A stretch of 64,000 bases of DNA from NCBI GenBank assembly GCA_028023455.1, contig JAQFVV010012397.1:1056001-1120000 (forward strand), written 5' to 3'. This DNA is from Epiperipatus broadwayi (Eukaryota; Onychophora; Udeonychophora; Euonychophora; Peripatidae). The notes beneath the pieces were generated by a model, which worked only from the letters and a program-made list of their open reading frames with translations, was not told the origin of the DNA and did not search any database. The position numbers and the translations under genes were made by a program. Shown piece by piece: positions 13,671 through 24,380 of this stretch (positions are counted from its first letter, which is position 1; each line of letters starts with the position of its first letter).

Positions 13671-13850
13671 TACAAATTGGTGCACTTCCTGACCATTCCA
13701 TCTGTGGAAGGCATTCTCTAGTCTGGTTTCCAAAAATAAAATATCCTGGTACACATGTATAATAAATAAATGAACCAACTTCAACCCCTTTAGAAAATTC
13801 CACATATCCATTTGATGGCACATCAGGAGAACCACAGTTTTTTTGCCAAT
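13671..13850 (-). CDS. Single exon coding one complete sushi (CCP/SCR) domain
   Basis: Read on the minus strand, a splice acceptor ('aaatttag') precedes position 13850 and a donor ('gtaggt', 13670-13665) follows 13671. The exon is exactly 180 nt and phase 1-1, as is usual for exons that each encode one sushi module. The translation has the four cysteines in order: 'NCGSP', 'IYYTCVPGY', 'TRECLP' and 'APIC', with the conserved Trp of 'EWSG' before the last. Sushi domains are extracellular modules of complement-type regulators, selectins, adhesion proteins and many invertebrate mosaic proteins. No other exon of the gene was found, so the parent protein is unknown. The reading frame is intact and there is no stop, which argues for a living gene. 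Confidence 0.85.
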
Positions 13851-14017
13851 CTAAATTTAAATAAATATCATTTCAGTGTTTATATAAATATATACATACA
13901 TGCATATATTACTACAAATTGATGTCTGTATTTCTGCAAAATAATATATGTAAATTTATATATAAATATTAGAAAATACAATAATTAAAATTTGTTAAAA
14001 AGAACAAAAAATATAAA

Positions 14018-14075
14018 CGTTACTGAGCGCTTTCAACTATCCTTGTAGTCTTTGTCAACTAATACTCTGAAAGCT
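14018..14075 (-). ncRNA. Degenerate hammerhead-like motif (family C), left arm
   Basis: On the minus strand 'TTGACAA' stands where CTGANGA is expected. A hairpin-forming 'agactacaaggatagtt' follows, then GAAA and 'GCGCTC', which would supply a two-pair stem III and an NUH cleavage site. Two invariant core bases are changed (C3 and G8), so it should be inactive. The layout is that of a type I hammerhead with a very short stem III, as described for Penelope-like elements. Confidence 0.35.
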
Positions 14076-14130
14076 CAATTTAATCAATAGGCAGGCAGCA
14101 AATGTTAAATCATGGAATTATGAGAAAGTT

Positions 14131-14193
14131 GACCTTTCATAGTATTAGTTGACAAAAACTACAAGGATAGTTAAAAGTGCTCCTAAGTGACAT
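14131..14193 (+). ncRNA. Degenerate hammerhead-like motif (family C), right arm
   Basis: Inverted counterpart of the motif at 14018-14075. 'TTGACAA', 'aactacaaggatagtt' and then 'AAAAGTGCTC' occupy the positions of core, stem II and GAAA/stem III. It has more core changes than the left arm and should not be functional. Confidence 0.3.
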
Positions 14194-14310
14194 TTATATT
14201 TTTTGTTCTTTTTAACAAATTTTAATTACTATCTTTTCTAATATTTACTTATAAGTTTATGTATACTTACATATATACATACACATTTGAATAAAAGTGA
14301 AAACTATAAA

Positions 14311-14480
14311 ATGGATAGCTCAGTTGATTAGAGTGTTTGCCTGAAATTCGATATTTCAAGAATCTAAAGGTGCAAGATCGATTTCTATGTGAAACTGTCA
14401 CTATGTCTATCAGGCCAGCAACACTTAAAAAAGAGTGGAAAAAATTACTCGAAATGTTGTGTAATTAATTACTAACCTGT
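14311..14480 (+). repeat. tRNA-derived SINE
   Basis: 'tagctcagttgattagagtg' (14316-14335) is a close match to a tRNA A box. 'ggtgcaagatcgatttcta' (14369-14387) is a decayed B box at tRNA spacing. The tRNA-like head is followed by an unrelated body ('ctgtcactatgtctatcagg'). The head cannot fold into a full cloverleaf with intact acceptor stem, so this is a SINE rather than a tRNA gene. Confidence 0.6.
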
Positions 14481-16080
14481 GTTGTCCATTTGTGTGTTTT
14501 TACTAACAAGTTGTTTGTATTTGAAAAGTTTAAATAAAGTTTAAATTTTTCTATACACTCAACATTATGATGGAAATTGTCCATTGTATCACATTTAGAT
14601 TAAAAAAAACATTACTTTCATCTTTAGAGAAAAAAATTTTAGTTAATAAAATTAAGGTATGCATATATATGTGATTAAAGAGAATAAATCAATTTCCCTC
14701 AAGCTATTAATAAATAATACTGAAACAGTATGATTTCATCATCATACGTTTCACCTATTCTATAAATCAGTAGCCTTCATTTCCCTAGTTCAAACCCTAA
14801 AGGTACACATATATATAACAATATACTTGGGAATTTAACATGTATAAAAACGTATATTTACACATATATGTGTGTAATTGTATATGCACACACATCTGCT
14901 ATAATGATATATATTTTGTAATAATTTTATTTGCTAAAAAAATGGTATATTCACATCTGAATGATATTATCGTTATATAACGTACACACCTTATAATTTT
15001 ATAAATATTCATCTTATGATTTTAAATAATTGAATTGGTTTCAAGCTGGGAAAATTGTACTAGATAAGAACAGAATTCTCTAAAGTATTCAAACTGGCTT
15101 TGAGGTTAACCAATTACTTAATCACATAGAGCAACTAAAAACAAATGTAGATTTCTCACGTCTATGATAAAATCCTAGCAGCTTAAATCTCTTTCAGGAA
15201 AAGAAAAGGAGAAGCAATCCAATGTTTAAAGAAAGAAAAAAAAAACTTTACCAATCTCATGAGACACCGCTGGTACAAATCCAGATTTTAGGATTCTTAA
15301 TAAAATAAAAATTGGACAATTAAACCTGCACTGAAATCCAGATTGGAACTGGAATCTGAGAAAAATAAAAGGAACAATGAATAAACATGAAATCAATCAA
15401 CCGATTTGTTTGAAGTTGATGCAATTAAGACTTCTTAGGTTTTAAAGTCTAAAAATAAAGATTGTGAATGAACTGTAAGAGGTGGGGAGTTAAAGAAATA
15501 TAAAAAAGCAGTTGAAAGGAAATCGTCATTTTTTTGCTTTACTTGTGTTTCAACTTATATCCAGGTAGTGGGCCCAGTTTTTACCATGCAAATAAGTGTC
15601 TAGAAAAGCTAAGGCCATCTTCCCGATGGTCAAGAACCGTTTATGGAGACCGGAGACCCAAACCACAGCCCTACTGAAAGAATAGCCCATCAATAAACCA
15701 GCTCAGATAAATCAGTCCATGCGTGTGTGTTTCATACTGCCAGCTGCAAACCTCCAGATAAATAACCGATAACCACTTCTCAATCAAGCTAAATCTAAAA
15801 GCTATAGCCATCTATAAATCTTTCCTAAAGCTAGCTATATAATAAGTAATGTGCACAAACTCTTCCATTCAAATCTTATAAATTAATCACACTATGTTTA
15901 AAAGGTGTATTCTCTCTTAAAGTAATTAACTGTATTAGATAAACATATCTCAACCTGTATAATTTTAAAATACTTTAAAAGTTAAATGTAAATCTTGCCT
16001 GATCTCAAATTCTTAAATCTCTTTTTTTAAATTCAACTTATAAAAGCTTATTTGCCTTATTATTTTCTCTATTTGCGTCT
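14481..16080. other. Non-coding DNA with an LTR-like block near 15.0-15.9 kb
   Basis: 14.5-15.0 kb is plain AT-rich sequence. From about 15050 to 15850 G+C rises, and there is a TATA-like 'aaatataaaaaagcag' near 15498 followed by GC-richer sequence with AATAAA-like signals. This resembles the U3-R-U5 order of the solo LTRs at 36.0 and 52.1 kb. No matching second LTR or duplicated target was found, so an LTR here is only a possibility. Confidence 0.3.
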
Positions 16081-16091
16081 ATACTTTTGCA

Positions 16092-16131
16092 TATATATAT
16101 ATATATATATATATATGCAAATATATAATAT

Positions 16132-16176
<45 letters not shown>
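16092..16176. repeat. (TA)n tracts
   Basis: Two TA dinucleotide runs separated by 'gcaaatataatatcaata'. The overlapping open frames are artefacts of the repeat. Confidence 0.9.
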
Positions 16177-16180
<4 letters not shown>

Positions 16181-19100
16181 AAAATGCATTTATTGATTTA
16201 TGCTTTGCCTTCAGAGCAGAGACTATTAATTATTATAAACTTAAAGAGACATTTTGTTCTCAAGTAAAGTAATTATGCTGTTTGGCATATCTATAGATTG
16301 TCTCTGGTCCGAAACCTACTTTGAAATGGCTATGCATAGCTTAATATCACATATGTTGCTTATTAAAAGGTTTGTTTGGTTAAATAAAAGAGAGTGATAA
16401 TTTAAGGCATATTCAGTAGTTAGCCAAGTTTAAGCCCCAGATATGCTTTAGACCCCATTAATGTAATTGCATATAATATGTAGTTAATTAATAAACTAGA
16501 TCAATTTTAATAAAGTCCTCTTTAGCACAATTTCAGTGTTTATTTAATTAACTGGTGTAGGGTAGTTTGCAGAAGAAACTATAGATTTCGCGCTTTACTA
16601 GTTGTTATAATTAAGATTCCAAAAGCATTGTGAATGAGTTTTTACGAAGCACTGAGGTGCATTCCGCCTTGCTATCATATAATTATTAAGATAAGATTAG
16701 GTTTTAAGGACTATCTTATCATCCTTAGTTCGGACAGCCCTCTCTTGAATGGGATAGTGATTTTAAGGGTCATTCCCATTACCTCCTCCAGAACTGGAAC
16801 ACCGGAATCCAGCATCTTATATCATGGCTGTTCAAGCATTCGAACTAAAAGTTCATGTATAGCAGGCGAGCGGTATCTGAGAACCGAGCAAACATTGCTG
16901 AATCTCATGAGTAAAAGCGCATTCAAGACGCATCTGATGAAATTTGCATAGTGCCATAGCCTCAGAAGTTATGCTATAAAACGCCAGTTCATCTGCTGTA
17001 TATTAATTGTTCAGCATTGATCTGAACCTAAGATCTAGTTTATCTAAGAATATCTACATAAAGAGCACATTGACTGCTCATCACATAATGATAAATTTAA
17101 GTACACATTGTATAAAGTTCCCACTCTCTTAGAGTTTAACCCTTAACATACTGAGTAGGAGTGGCAGAACATAATTTAGACATCAGTATAGACGTAAAAT
17201 AATTATTAACGTATAAACGATATAATAAAATAATGATCGTTAAGTACAATTGATTACAGAACATGTAGTGCGTATTTTCACCATCCCATCTGCGAGTGGA
17301 ATATACAGTATATTAAATTGTTATTGTTTGTGTTTTGTCAATATTAAATAATTTTAAAATCTATTAACGTCTGCAGTATTATTCACTTTATTTATATTAA
17401 ATCACCATCCATAATGATTTTATATGCATGAGATAATCAGCCATAGGTTGTGTGAGTGTGTTTGGTTAAGCTATAAAACATTTAGTTAAATATCCCTGAG
17501 TCTCTCGTTTTACCCTTTGCTATTGCCGGCGTGGAAATTGAGAGATTACGAGTGTAACCTCATATATGTTATTCATAAGGTAGTAAGTCAGGGAGTGTTG
17601 GTGAAGGAGCTGAGGTGCGGTCAGATTTGGTCTCAAACCCTCATCTAGATCAGCCTTGGTATAATTTATCAAAACTCTGGATTTTGTTGCGTGGATGTTC
17701 AAATATGACTGTTACAATACTATTGTCAAAGATCAAGAATAGAATGAATCCACCTGTCGTTTACGCTTTTGATATTTATAATGTTACCTTTGCCAGCAAT
17801 GATGGAAATTCAGAAATAAAATTAATATATCAATCAAATGAAAATATGGCTTTATTAATTATTAAACTAATAATCAACTATGTAGTGATAGAGAAAGAAT
17901 CTCATTTTTAGTAACATTGTTTTAATAATTAAAAATAAATATAAATATGACATTAGCATAGGTTAATGCATATGTATTAAAAAGAAACAAATCATTCTCC
18001 TTCAGGCTATGTACATTCTTAGTGCTAAGAAAGAATCAAGAATAGAAAGGATTCATCTTTTCTAAGTTTTTACAAAGCTCAATGCCATATTTTACTACTA
18101 AGTTGCGCAAGATTTCCATTCATTGTGTTTTGCAATCAATTAGCTATTGCCTATTCGGTGATGAAATGAAGAAAGAGTAGGACACCTTTAAAGCTTATTA
18201 CAGTTATGCTTATGATATTCTTTAAAAGCATCTTTTTTGTATTTTTCCCCCAATATATTTATTATTGCTCTTATCCTCAAGCAGTTTCAGCAGTTAATGA
18301 GCACAACTTTATAAAATACTAAATACCATATATAGATAATCTCTTTATTTAATAATTGTATCTTCCCTTTTAAAATAATTTTCTTTAACATAATCTTAAA
18401 TAGATTATTGTCATTTTTGAATATTTATTTTGTCTTTTTCACGCTTTTTAGTGATTCATTATTAATTTTTATTTTGGGAAATGACATAGAATGATGTTGG
18501 TGATGGTTGATCTCTTTAATGTCAATAGCACATTATTTCAAATTGGAAAAAAAAAATCATAAAGTACTCCTAATTCCTGTATTGATAATTATACAGTAAA
18601 TTAAAACAGAACCACAAGTTCCTGAAGTGTGAAGAGATAACATGAATTATATAGCCCAATATGGTGTGCCTATGTTAAACCATTTGGGTGTCTAATTACC
18701 ACTGTTTTCAACTAGAAAATAAAATGAAAGATTAAACTATATTTGTAAAAAAAAAAAAAAAGATTTTTTTTTTTTTTTTCTGTGATTTCTTTGTCAAAGA
18801 AATAATTATATGTATTTAATGTTCGTAAATTATGTTTAATAAAATTATATAATTTTTCAACAAAAAAAAATTCTTTTTTTTTTTGAAAATATTTTGGAGT
18901 TTCATTAATAACTTTTTTGATGCTCTGAAAAACATCCAGCCAGTCTGCATCTAACTTATAACATTCACAATATTTTATTTTTAATAATCCATTTTTCCTT
19001 CATCTAGATGTTTTTCCATTAGGATTTAAATTATCTCTTTATAATAATTGCTTATATAATTTTTTTAATACGTTTTTAAAATATTTTTGTCTTTTTTCAA

Positions 19101-19435
19101 AAATAAATGTATCAATATGATGTATTATATAATTATATGAATATGTTTTTGTATATTAAAATATATATTTTCAATATTGATATTTATGTGTAAATATATA
19201 TATATGAATGACTTAACACGATTTTTTATTTATTTTTCCAAGCAAATTTCAGTTATGACATAACTATGCAAACAATCAATTAAAAATTGACACTGCAAAC
19301 TGAAGTTCCATTATTTAGTAATAGTATTTGTTTGCCAATTTTTGTTTTATAGATAGGTCAGATAACTATTATTACAAAATAATATGACTGCATTTTGCAA
19401 TATTGATTTTTAATTAGTTGTTTGTCTTATTATAT
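16177..19435. other. Non-coding DNA with a GC-richer block at 16.6-17.7 kb
   Basis: 16.63-16.95 kb is open on the plus strand for 105 codons and is GC-richer than its surroundings, but the translation shows no motif I recognise. 'tataaaacgccagttcatc' near 16975 looks like a TATA box with downstream sequence, so this could be an old LTR. 17.9-19.4 kb is AT-rich with poly-A/poly-T runs (18749-18778, 18862-18883) and shows nothing else. Confidence 0.35.
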
Positions 19436-19529
19436 AGAGGATTTGAACACAGACATTTCAAACTCCCTTCAGCCTTCCAATCTATCTCATATAACTGATT
19501 CACAGTCCACATACATGTGGGGAAAAAAT

Positions 19530-19581
19530 CTATAATATATGTATTTTGTGCTGAACCAGCACTCATCAATTGGTCCAAATC
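19530..19581 (-). ncRNA. Hammerhead ribozyme motif, family A (core mutated)
   Basis: Minus-strand order: 'ggaccaa', 'TTGATGA', 'gtgctggttcagcac', 'AAAA', 'tacatata', 'ttatag'. Stem II is a perfect six-pair hairpin (GTGCTG/CAGCAC, loop GTT). Two core positions differ from consensus (C3 to U, G12 to A), so this copy should not cut. It preserves the best stem II of the family. Confidence 0.5.
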
Positions 19582-20031
19582 ATCATTTCCCACACACATA
19601 TATAATCGGTGCTCAGTTTATATTAAGTTAGCAAATTTCCACACTTTAATAGACAGGTTTCAATTTACTCCAACCTCCAACTCTTCAGCCATTTATATCA
19701 TTGAAAATCTAATGGTGGAACACTCAATCCCTTGTTAATACCAATATTATTGTCATGCCCATATTGTCTTTAAGTCATGCTGACATTATCCTCCCCACCC
19801 ATCTTTTGTATATTTAATTGAACAAGTCCTATATATGAGAGGATACAGTGGCTTAAAGTCAACATGAGCATGGCAATAATATTAGCATTAGCAAAGGATT
19901 GGATGTACCATCATCAGATTTTCAATGGTATAGATGGCTGAGATGAAGTAAATTGAAACCTGTCCATTAAAGTGTGATTTGCTATCCTAATATAAAGTGA
20001 GCATTGGTTATATATGTGTATGAGAGATAAT

Positions 20032-20086
20032 GATCTGGATCAAGTGATGAGTGTTGGTTCAATATGAAATACATATATTGGAGATC
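20032..20086 (+). ncRNA. Hammerhead ribozyme motif, family A (core mutated)
   Basis: Order: 'gatctggatcaa', 'GTGATGA', 'gtgttggttcaatat', 'GAAA', 'tacatata', 'ttggagatc'. Stem I pairs the first and last segments (GATCT with AGATC, CAA with TTG). Core base C3 is G here. GAAA and the UA cleavage context are kept. Confidence 0.5.
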
Positions 20087-20200
20087 ATTTATTTTTTTCA
20101 TATGTATGTGATCATGTGTATCAGTAGTGTGGGATAGAGTGGAAGGCTGGAGAGAGCTTGAAAATCTGTATTTAAATCCTGGAGCTATATAAAATATATT

Positions 20201-20204
20201 TGTA

Positions 20205-20255
<51 letters not shown>
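20201..20255. repeat. (TA)n tract
   Basis: TA run of about 55 bp between the family A foldback and the family B element. Several foldback copies in the window abut such tracts. Confidence 0.9.
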
Positions 20256-20257
<2 letters not shown>

Positions 20258-20299
20258 TATTTTATATAGGTCACAAATAAGATCTTAACAAGCTTTTCA

Positions 20300-20362
20300 G
20301 AATACCCCCAATCCCAGACAAGTTTCTGCTACTGAATTCCTCAGTGAGATGCTAGGATATTC
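20300..20362 (-). ncRNA. Hammerhead ribozyme motif, family B, core intact
   Basis: Minus strand: stem I 5' strand 'gaatatcc..tctca', core CTGAGGA, an 11-nt stem II segment, GAAA, 'cttgtc', then stem I 3' strand 'tgggat..gggtattc'. The predicted cut lies between 20317 and 20316. Compared with 21020-21082 an inner stem I pair changes from C-G to T-A on both sides, a compensatory change. Stem II is weak (two to three pairs), the main reason for caution. Confidence 0.6.
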
Positions 20363-20661
20363 AAGCATTAAATTAAAAATACCAGAACAAGCCCAACACT
20401 TTATCTAATGGATAACTATTAAATAGAAAATCTGGAATTTTCAGACATTCATATGTCTTTCAATCCAGCTATCTAATTTAAATAGCCATATGGGACTGAA
20501 CCAAGTTCAGATACACCATATATTAATAACTTTAGCAATATAATATCACCAAAGTCTTAATAGCAAAAAGTAAAATTACAAAGAAATCAAGTCATATGTC
20601 ACATGACCTAATTTAACAAGCTTGTATTACAAATGTCATGTATAGAGATAATCTAATGCTT

Positions 20662-20724
20662 GAATACCCTAGCACCTTATTGAGGAAGCCAGTAGCAGAA
20701 ACCAGTATGGAGTTGGGGATATTT
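20662..20724 (+). ncRNA. Hammerhead ribozyme motif, family B, one core base lost
   Basis: Same layout as the flanking copies but CTGAGGA is TTGAGGA, the cleavage triplet is GTA and one outer stem I pair is mismatched. It should be inactive or slow. Its position fixes the ~358-bp repeat period with the next copy. Confidence 0.5.
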
Positions 20725-21019
20725 TGCAAAGCTTGTTAAGAGCTTATTTGCAAGCTCTATATATAACATTTCTAATACAAGCTTGTTAAATTAGGTCATG
20801 TGACATATGACTTGGATTTCTTTGTAATTTTATTTTTTGGCTACTAAGGATTTGGAAATTTTATATTGCTAAATTTATTAATATATTGTGTATCTGAACT
20901 GGGTTCAGTCCCACTGCATTGGAAGACATATGAATGTCTGAAAATTTCAGATTTTCTACTTAAAAGTTATCCATTAGATAAAGTGCTGGGATTGTCCTGA
21001 TATTTTTAATCCAATGCTT

Positions 21020-21082
21020 GAATATCCTAGCACCTCACTGAGGAAGCCAGTAGCAGAAACTGGTCTGGGGTTGGGGATATTC
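21020..21082 (+). ncRNA. Hammerhead ribozyme motif, family B, core intact
   Basis: Order: 'gaatatcctagcacctca', CTGAGGA, 'agccagtagca', GAAA, 'ctggtc', 'tggggttggggatattc'. Outer stem I is eight perfect pairs (GAATATCC/GGATATTC) and inner stem I six pairs with one G-T. An internal loop lies between them, where natural type I ribozymes make their loop contact. Stem III is only A-U and C-G closing a two-base loop, as in Penelope-type hammerheads. The predicted cut is between 21065 and 21066. Stem II is short. Confidence 0.6.
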
Positions 21083-21435
21083 TGAAAAGCTTGTTAAGAG
21101 CTTATTTGCAGCTCTATATATAACATTTGTAATATAAGCTTGTTAAATTAGGTCATGTAACATATGACTTGATTTCCTTGTATTTAATATATAATACATA
21201 GTTCACTAATGTTATTGTCCATCGATAAAGTTAATGATTATTTCCTATTTTAGTATTTTTATATCAAATGTGTTTCACATGTGATGTATTATATTAAAAT
21301 CACTACATAGGCATTGGTCAGAAATAACTAGGCAATAAAGTATGACCAAGCAATACTTTTTGATTATTTTTGAAAATGGGTAACCACTCTTTACTATTAT
21401 CCTTTTATAAATTTATTTAACACACATTGATTACA

Positions 21436-21605
21436 TAAGTAATATTTACTAAGGCAATAAACTTAAAGCATGTGTGGTTGAAAATGTGAAGGTAAAGACC
21501 TCTTTTCTTCCAATGCATAAGCTTGTGGTTAAGACCTGTAGAGGTCCCTATCTTTGCATTTTCAACACACATGCTTTAGGTTTATTGCCTTAATAAATAT
21601 TATCC
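21436..21605. repeat. Small foldback repeat, ~45-bp arms
   Basis: 'aatatttactaaggcaataa' to 'gttgaaaatg' (about 21447-21488) is mirrored by 'cattttcaacacacatgctt' to 'ccttaataaatatt' (about 21557-21602). The loop is ~70 bp. No coding sequence. This may be a miniature inverted-repeat element. Confidence 0.6.
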
Positions 21606-21739
21606 CTTTAATTAAATAAAATAAAATATATAAAAACTATTTTTTTATAAAAATCTTGGGTTCTCATCTGATCCTTCATGTCAGCCATGGGTGGCACGAT
21701 TTCTAACCAAAAACACATTAATATAACATTCCCGGGCTA

Positions 21740-23560
21740 GCAATTCTCTATTAATATTGACTTTTTTTGTTTGTTTGTTTACAAAGTTTACTTTCTTTCA
21801 TTTCTGAATTATTTTTCCCAAATAATATTTTTGACGATGGGATAATAATAGTTGGGTTTTTTTTTTTTTTTATTGACAAGAGGGTCTTTTTTGGTGTGTG
21901 TTCAAATAGTAATTTGTGTTTTTTTAAAAAATAGTATTACCGTTTTTGTAAAATTGGATTGCCAAAATTTAAGAGAGAATGGGTTTTTTTGATGGATTTT
22001 TAAATAATAATTGATGTTACTTTGATAGGTTTACATTTGATTGCCAACAACAATTAATGGGAGGGGTGTTTTTGTGTACGATTAAATAATAATTTACGTT
22101 ATTTTTATAGGTTTACATTTGATTGCCGACAACAATTATTGGGAGGTGTTTTTGTGTGTGTGTGTGTGTGTGTTTAAATAAAAATTAAAGTTACTTTTAT
22201 CGGTTTACATTTGATTGACAACTGATTTGACTTCCTTTCATTTATAAATTATTGTTTTGCTTCTACAAATAAATATTTTTGACAATGGGACAATAATAGT
22301 TGTTGTTTGTCTAATTTTTATTGACAAGAGGGTGTTTTTGGTATAGGTTCAAATAGTAATTTGAGTTACATTTAAATAATAAGTTACGGTCTTACTTTGA
22401 TTGGTTTACATTTGATTGCCGACACTAATTTTGGGAGGGGTGTTTTTTTGTGTAGGATTGTAGACAACAATTATTGGGAGAAGGGTGTAACCATTTAAAG
22501 AATAGTAGTTTATGTTATTTTTAGTGGTAGTGTACATTTGATTGCTGACAATAATTAGTGAGAGGGGTGGGTGTTTTTGGGTGATGATTAAATACTAATT
22601 TACCGTCCTTTTATTTTACATTTGATTGCCGACAACAATTATTGGGAGAAAGGGGTCGTTTTTTTTTGTGTATGTTTAAATCAAAATTGAAGTTACTTTT
22701 ATCGATTACATTTGATTGACAACTGATTTGACTTTCTTTTTTTTTTTCGTTTATAAATTATGGTTTTGGTTTCCCCAAAACCTAATATTTTTGACAATGG
22801 GACAATAATAGTTGTTCCTTTCATTTTTATTGACAAGAGTGGGTCTTTTTGTATGTACAAATAGTAATTTGGGTTATGTTTAAAAAATAATTGGTTTACC
22901 TTACTTTTAGTACTTTACATTTGATTGCCGACAACAATTAGTGGGAGGGGTGTTTTTGTGTATGATTAAAGAATAATTGTACGTTACTTTTATTTTTTAC
23001 ATTTGATTGCCGACAACAATTATTGGGAGAAAGGGTTTTGCATTTTATTTTTTGTTTGTGTGTATGTTTAAATCAAAATTTAAGTGACTTTTATCAGTTA
23101 CCATTTGATTGACAACCGATTTGACTTTTTTTTCCCTTTATAAATTATTTGCATTTTCCCAAATAATATTCGATTTGACAATGGGACAATAATAGTTGTT
23201 GTTTCTTTAATTTTGATTGACAAAAGCAGGTCTTTTTCAGTGTATGTTCAAATAGTAATTTGGGTTATGTTTAACTAATAATTTACGGTCTTACTTTGAT
23301 TGGTTTACATTTGACTGCTGACAACAATTAGTGGGAGGGTTTTTTTTTCTATTGACGTTTCTTTTATTTGACCGTCTGATTGCTGACGACAACAATTATT
23401 GGGAGAAGAAGGTTTTTTGGGGCTATGTTTAAATAAAAAATTTAGTTACTTCTTTTGTTTTACATTTGATTGCCAATGACAACAATTATTGGGAGAAAAA
23501 GAGATGTACGTTTAAATAAAAATTGAAGTTACTTCTTTTATTTTTTACATTTGATGACCG
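21740..23560 (+). repeat. Degenerate minisatellite inside the transposon
   Basis: A higher-order unit marked by 'gacaatgggacaataatagt' recurs at about 21833, 22281, 22793 and 23176 (periods ~450, ~510, ~385). Within it the core 'gattgccgacaacaattatt' plus 'gggag' occurs about eleven times with changes (22040, 22117, 22413, 22457, 22538, 22625, 22924, 23006, 23314, 23378, 23470). The array is non-coding and GT-rich on the plus strand. Confidence 0.75.
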
Positions 23561-24139
23561 CCATTTGGAATCCCTCAAACAAGCTTGCCTTTACAAAGTG
23601 AACATTTCCGTCGGCCACAACAAGACTTACAAATAAAAGTCGAAAGATGTTTTTGGACCTCAAGTCTGCATACATTTGCTGCACAATCCAATCTTTTCTT
23701 TCAGCAGCAGGATGTTTTTTTTCCTGCTGTAGAAATATTCCAGCGCCGGCTTCCGTGTCTGGCAATTCCCATCTTTTCAAGTTTTCTGTTGTTTGAATTA
23801 GCCATCTTCTTGGTCTCAGAAAATTTCTCACTAAAGCGTGACTCAAAGCGTGATTGTTTAAAAAATTTACACTACCCCACCCTAATCGAAAATTTAGGAG
23901 GCTTACAGCTTTACGAGGAACAATCACGACACTGTTTAAATTGTTAAAAGGTAACAGTACATCAATTCATCTTAAAAAAAGGGCCCCAATAAAAATTTAA
24001 ATACTTTTGACACGATCAAATTAACACACCCTCATATGATATTGTTACATCAAATATGTAACAGCATTACGATATAGTGCATGACACAAACAACTACAGC
24101 ATTTTCCTCTGCTTTTAGCATCGGAAAAAGCCACACCAT

Positions 24140-24300
24140 TAGCCGCTAAGCCAAGTTAACACGCTTTCTAGATTTTATCATAGAAAGAAGACTTAACTCG
24201 AGTTAACACTCTACCTTTTAGCATAGAAACAACACTTAACTCCAAGTTAACAATATTTCTAGGATTTATTTTAGAAAGAATGCTTAAAGGCTTGGGTGCG
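24140..24300 (+). repeat. Subterminal repeats of the DNA transposon
   Basis: About three ~50-60-bp units, each with 'agttaacac' or a variant and a small palindrome of the type 'ttctag..tagaaa'. Closely spaced subterminal repeats are usual transposase-binding regions in several DNA transposon superfamilies; that role is inferred here. Confidence 0.45.
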
Positions 24301-24380
24301 GCCACGGAAACGGCATATTTCTAGAAATTTAGCTAGAAATAGTGCCACCCACGGCTGACACGAAGGATCAGATGAGAACC

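Larger units (their letters stand above)
13966..14246. mobile_element. Foldback element with ~105-bp arms, Penelope-terminus-like
   Basis: Arm 13966-14076 is the reverse complement of 14133-14246 with few mismatches; the spacer is about 55 bp. The arms contain 'agttgacaaa.actacaagg', which also occurs (with changes) at the 3' end of the Penelope-like fragment at 63.3 kb. The element is non-coding. The shared terminal motif suggests that it derives from a Penelope-like end sequence. Confidence 0.65.
19436..20180. mobile_element. Foldback element, family A, near-complete hairpin
   Basis: Left arm 19436-19790 and right arm about 19825-20180 are reverse complements over ~350 bp, with a loop of only ~35 bp. 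Each arm contains a hammerhead-like segment pointing toward the outer end of its own arm. The outer ends ('gaacacagac'...) lie beside a (TA)n tract on the right. There is no coding sequence. Related arms occur singly or paired at 34.6, 38.9, 45.1 and 48.5 kb. Confidence 0.75.
20270..21185. mobile_element. Family B element: tandem ~358-bp unit plus inverted copy, three hammerhead motifs
   Basis: Two direct copies of one unit lie in the plus orientation; their predicted cleavage sites are 20707 and 21065, 358 bp apart. An inverted copy of the same unit fills 20270-20655. All units share 'aagcttgttaagagctta', 'taaattaggtcatgtgacat' and 'agataaagtgctggg' blocks. Each unit junction carries a 63-nt hammerhead-type motif. 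There is no open frame. Tandem partial dimers with a ribozyme at each junction plus an inverted portion are the layout of Penelope-like pLTR insertions and of animal retrozymes. Confidence 0.7.
21659..24380. mobile_element. Non-autonomous DNA transposon with ~47-bp terminal inverted repeats
   Basis: The left end 'ggttctcatctgatccttc' (from 21659) and its continuation through 'tcagcc.tgggtggcac' to about 21706 are mirrored at 24334-24380 with about three differences. The interior is an imperfect tandem array (21740-23560), then a GC-richer segment (23560-24100) and subterminal repeats (24140-24300). No transposase motif was found, so the element depends on another. No clear target duplication is visible, because both flanks are low-complexity. 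Superfamily unassigned. Confidence 0.75.

Noticed and set aside
16634-16951. 105-aa open frame
   Set aside because: No domain, no splice or repeat support; more likely part of an old LTR.
23538-23947. Overlapping open frames of 129 aa (minus) and 120 aa (plus) in the DNA transposon
   Set aside because: The segment is GC-richer and so lacks stops by composition. Neither frame shows transposase catalytic or known domain motifs; a Cys cluster in a third frame is too short to call.
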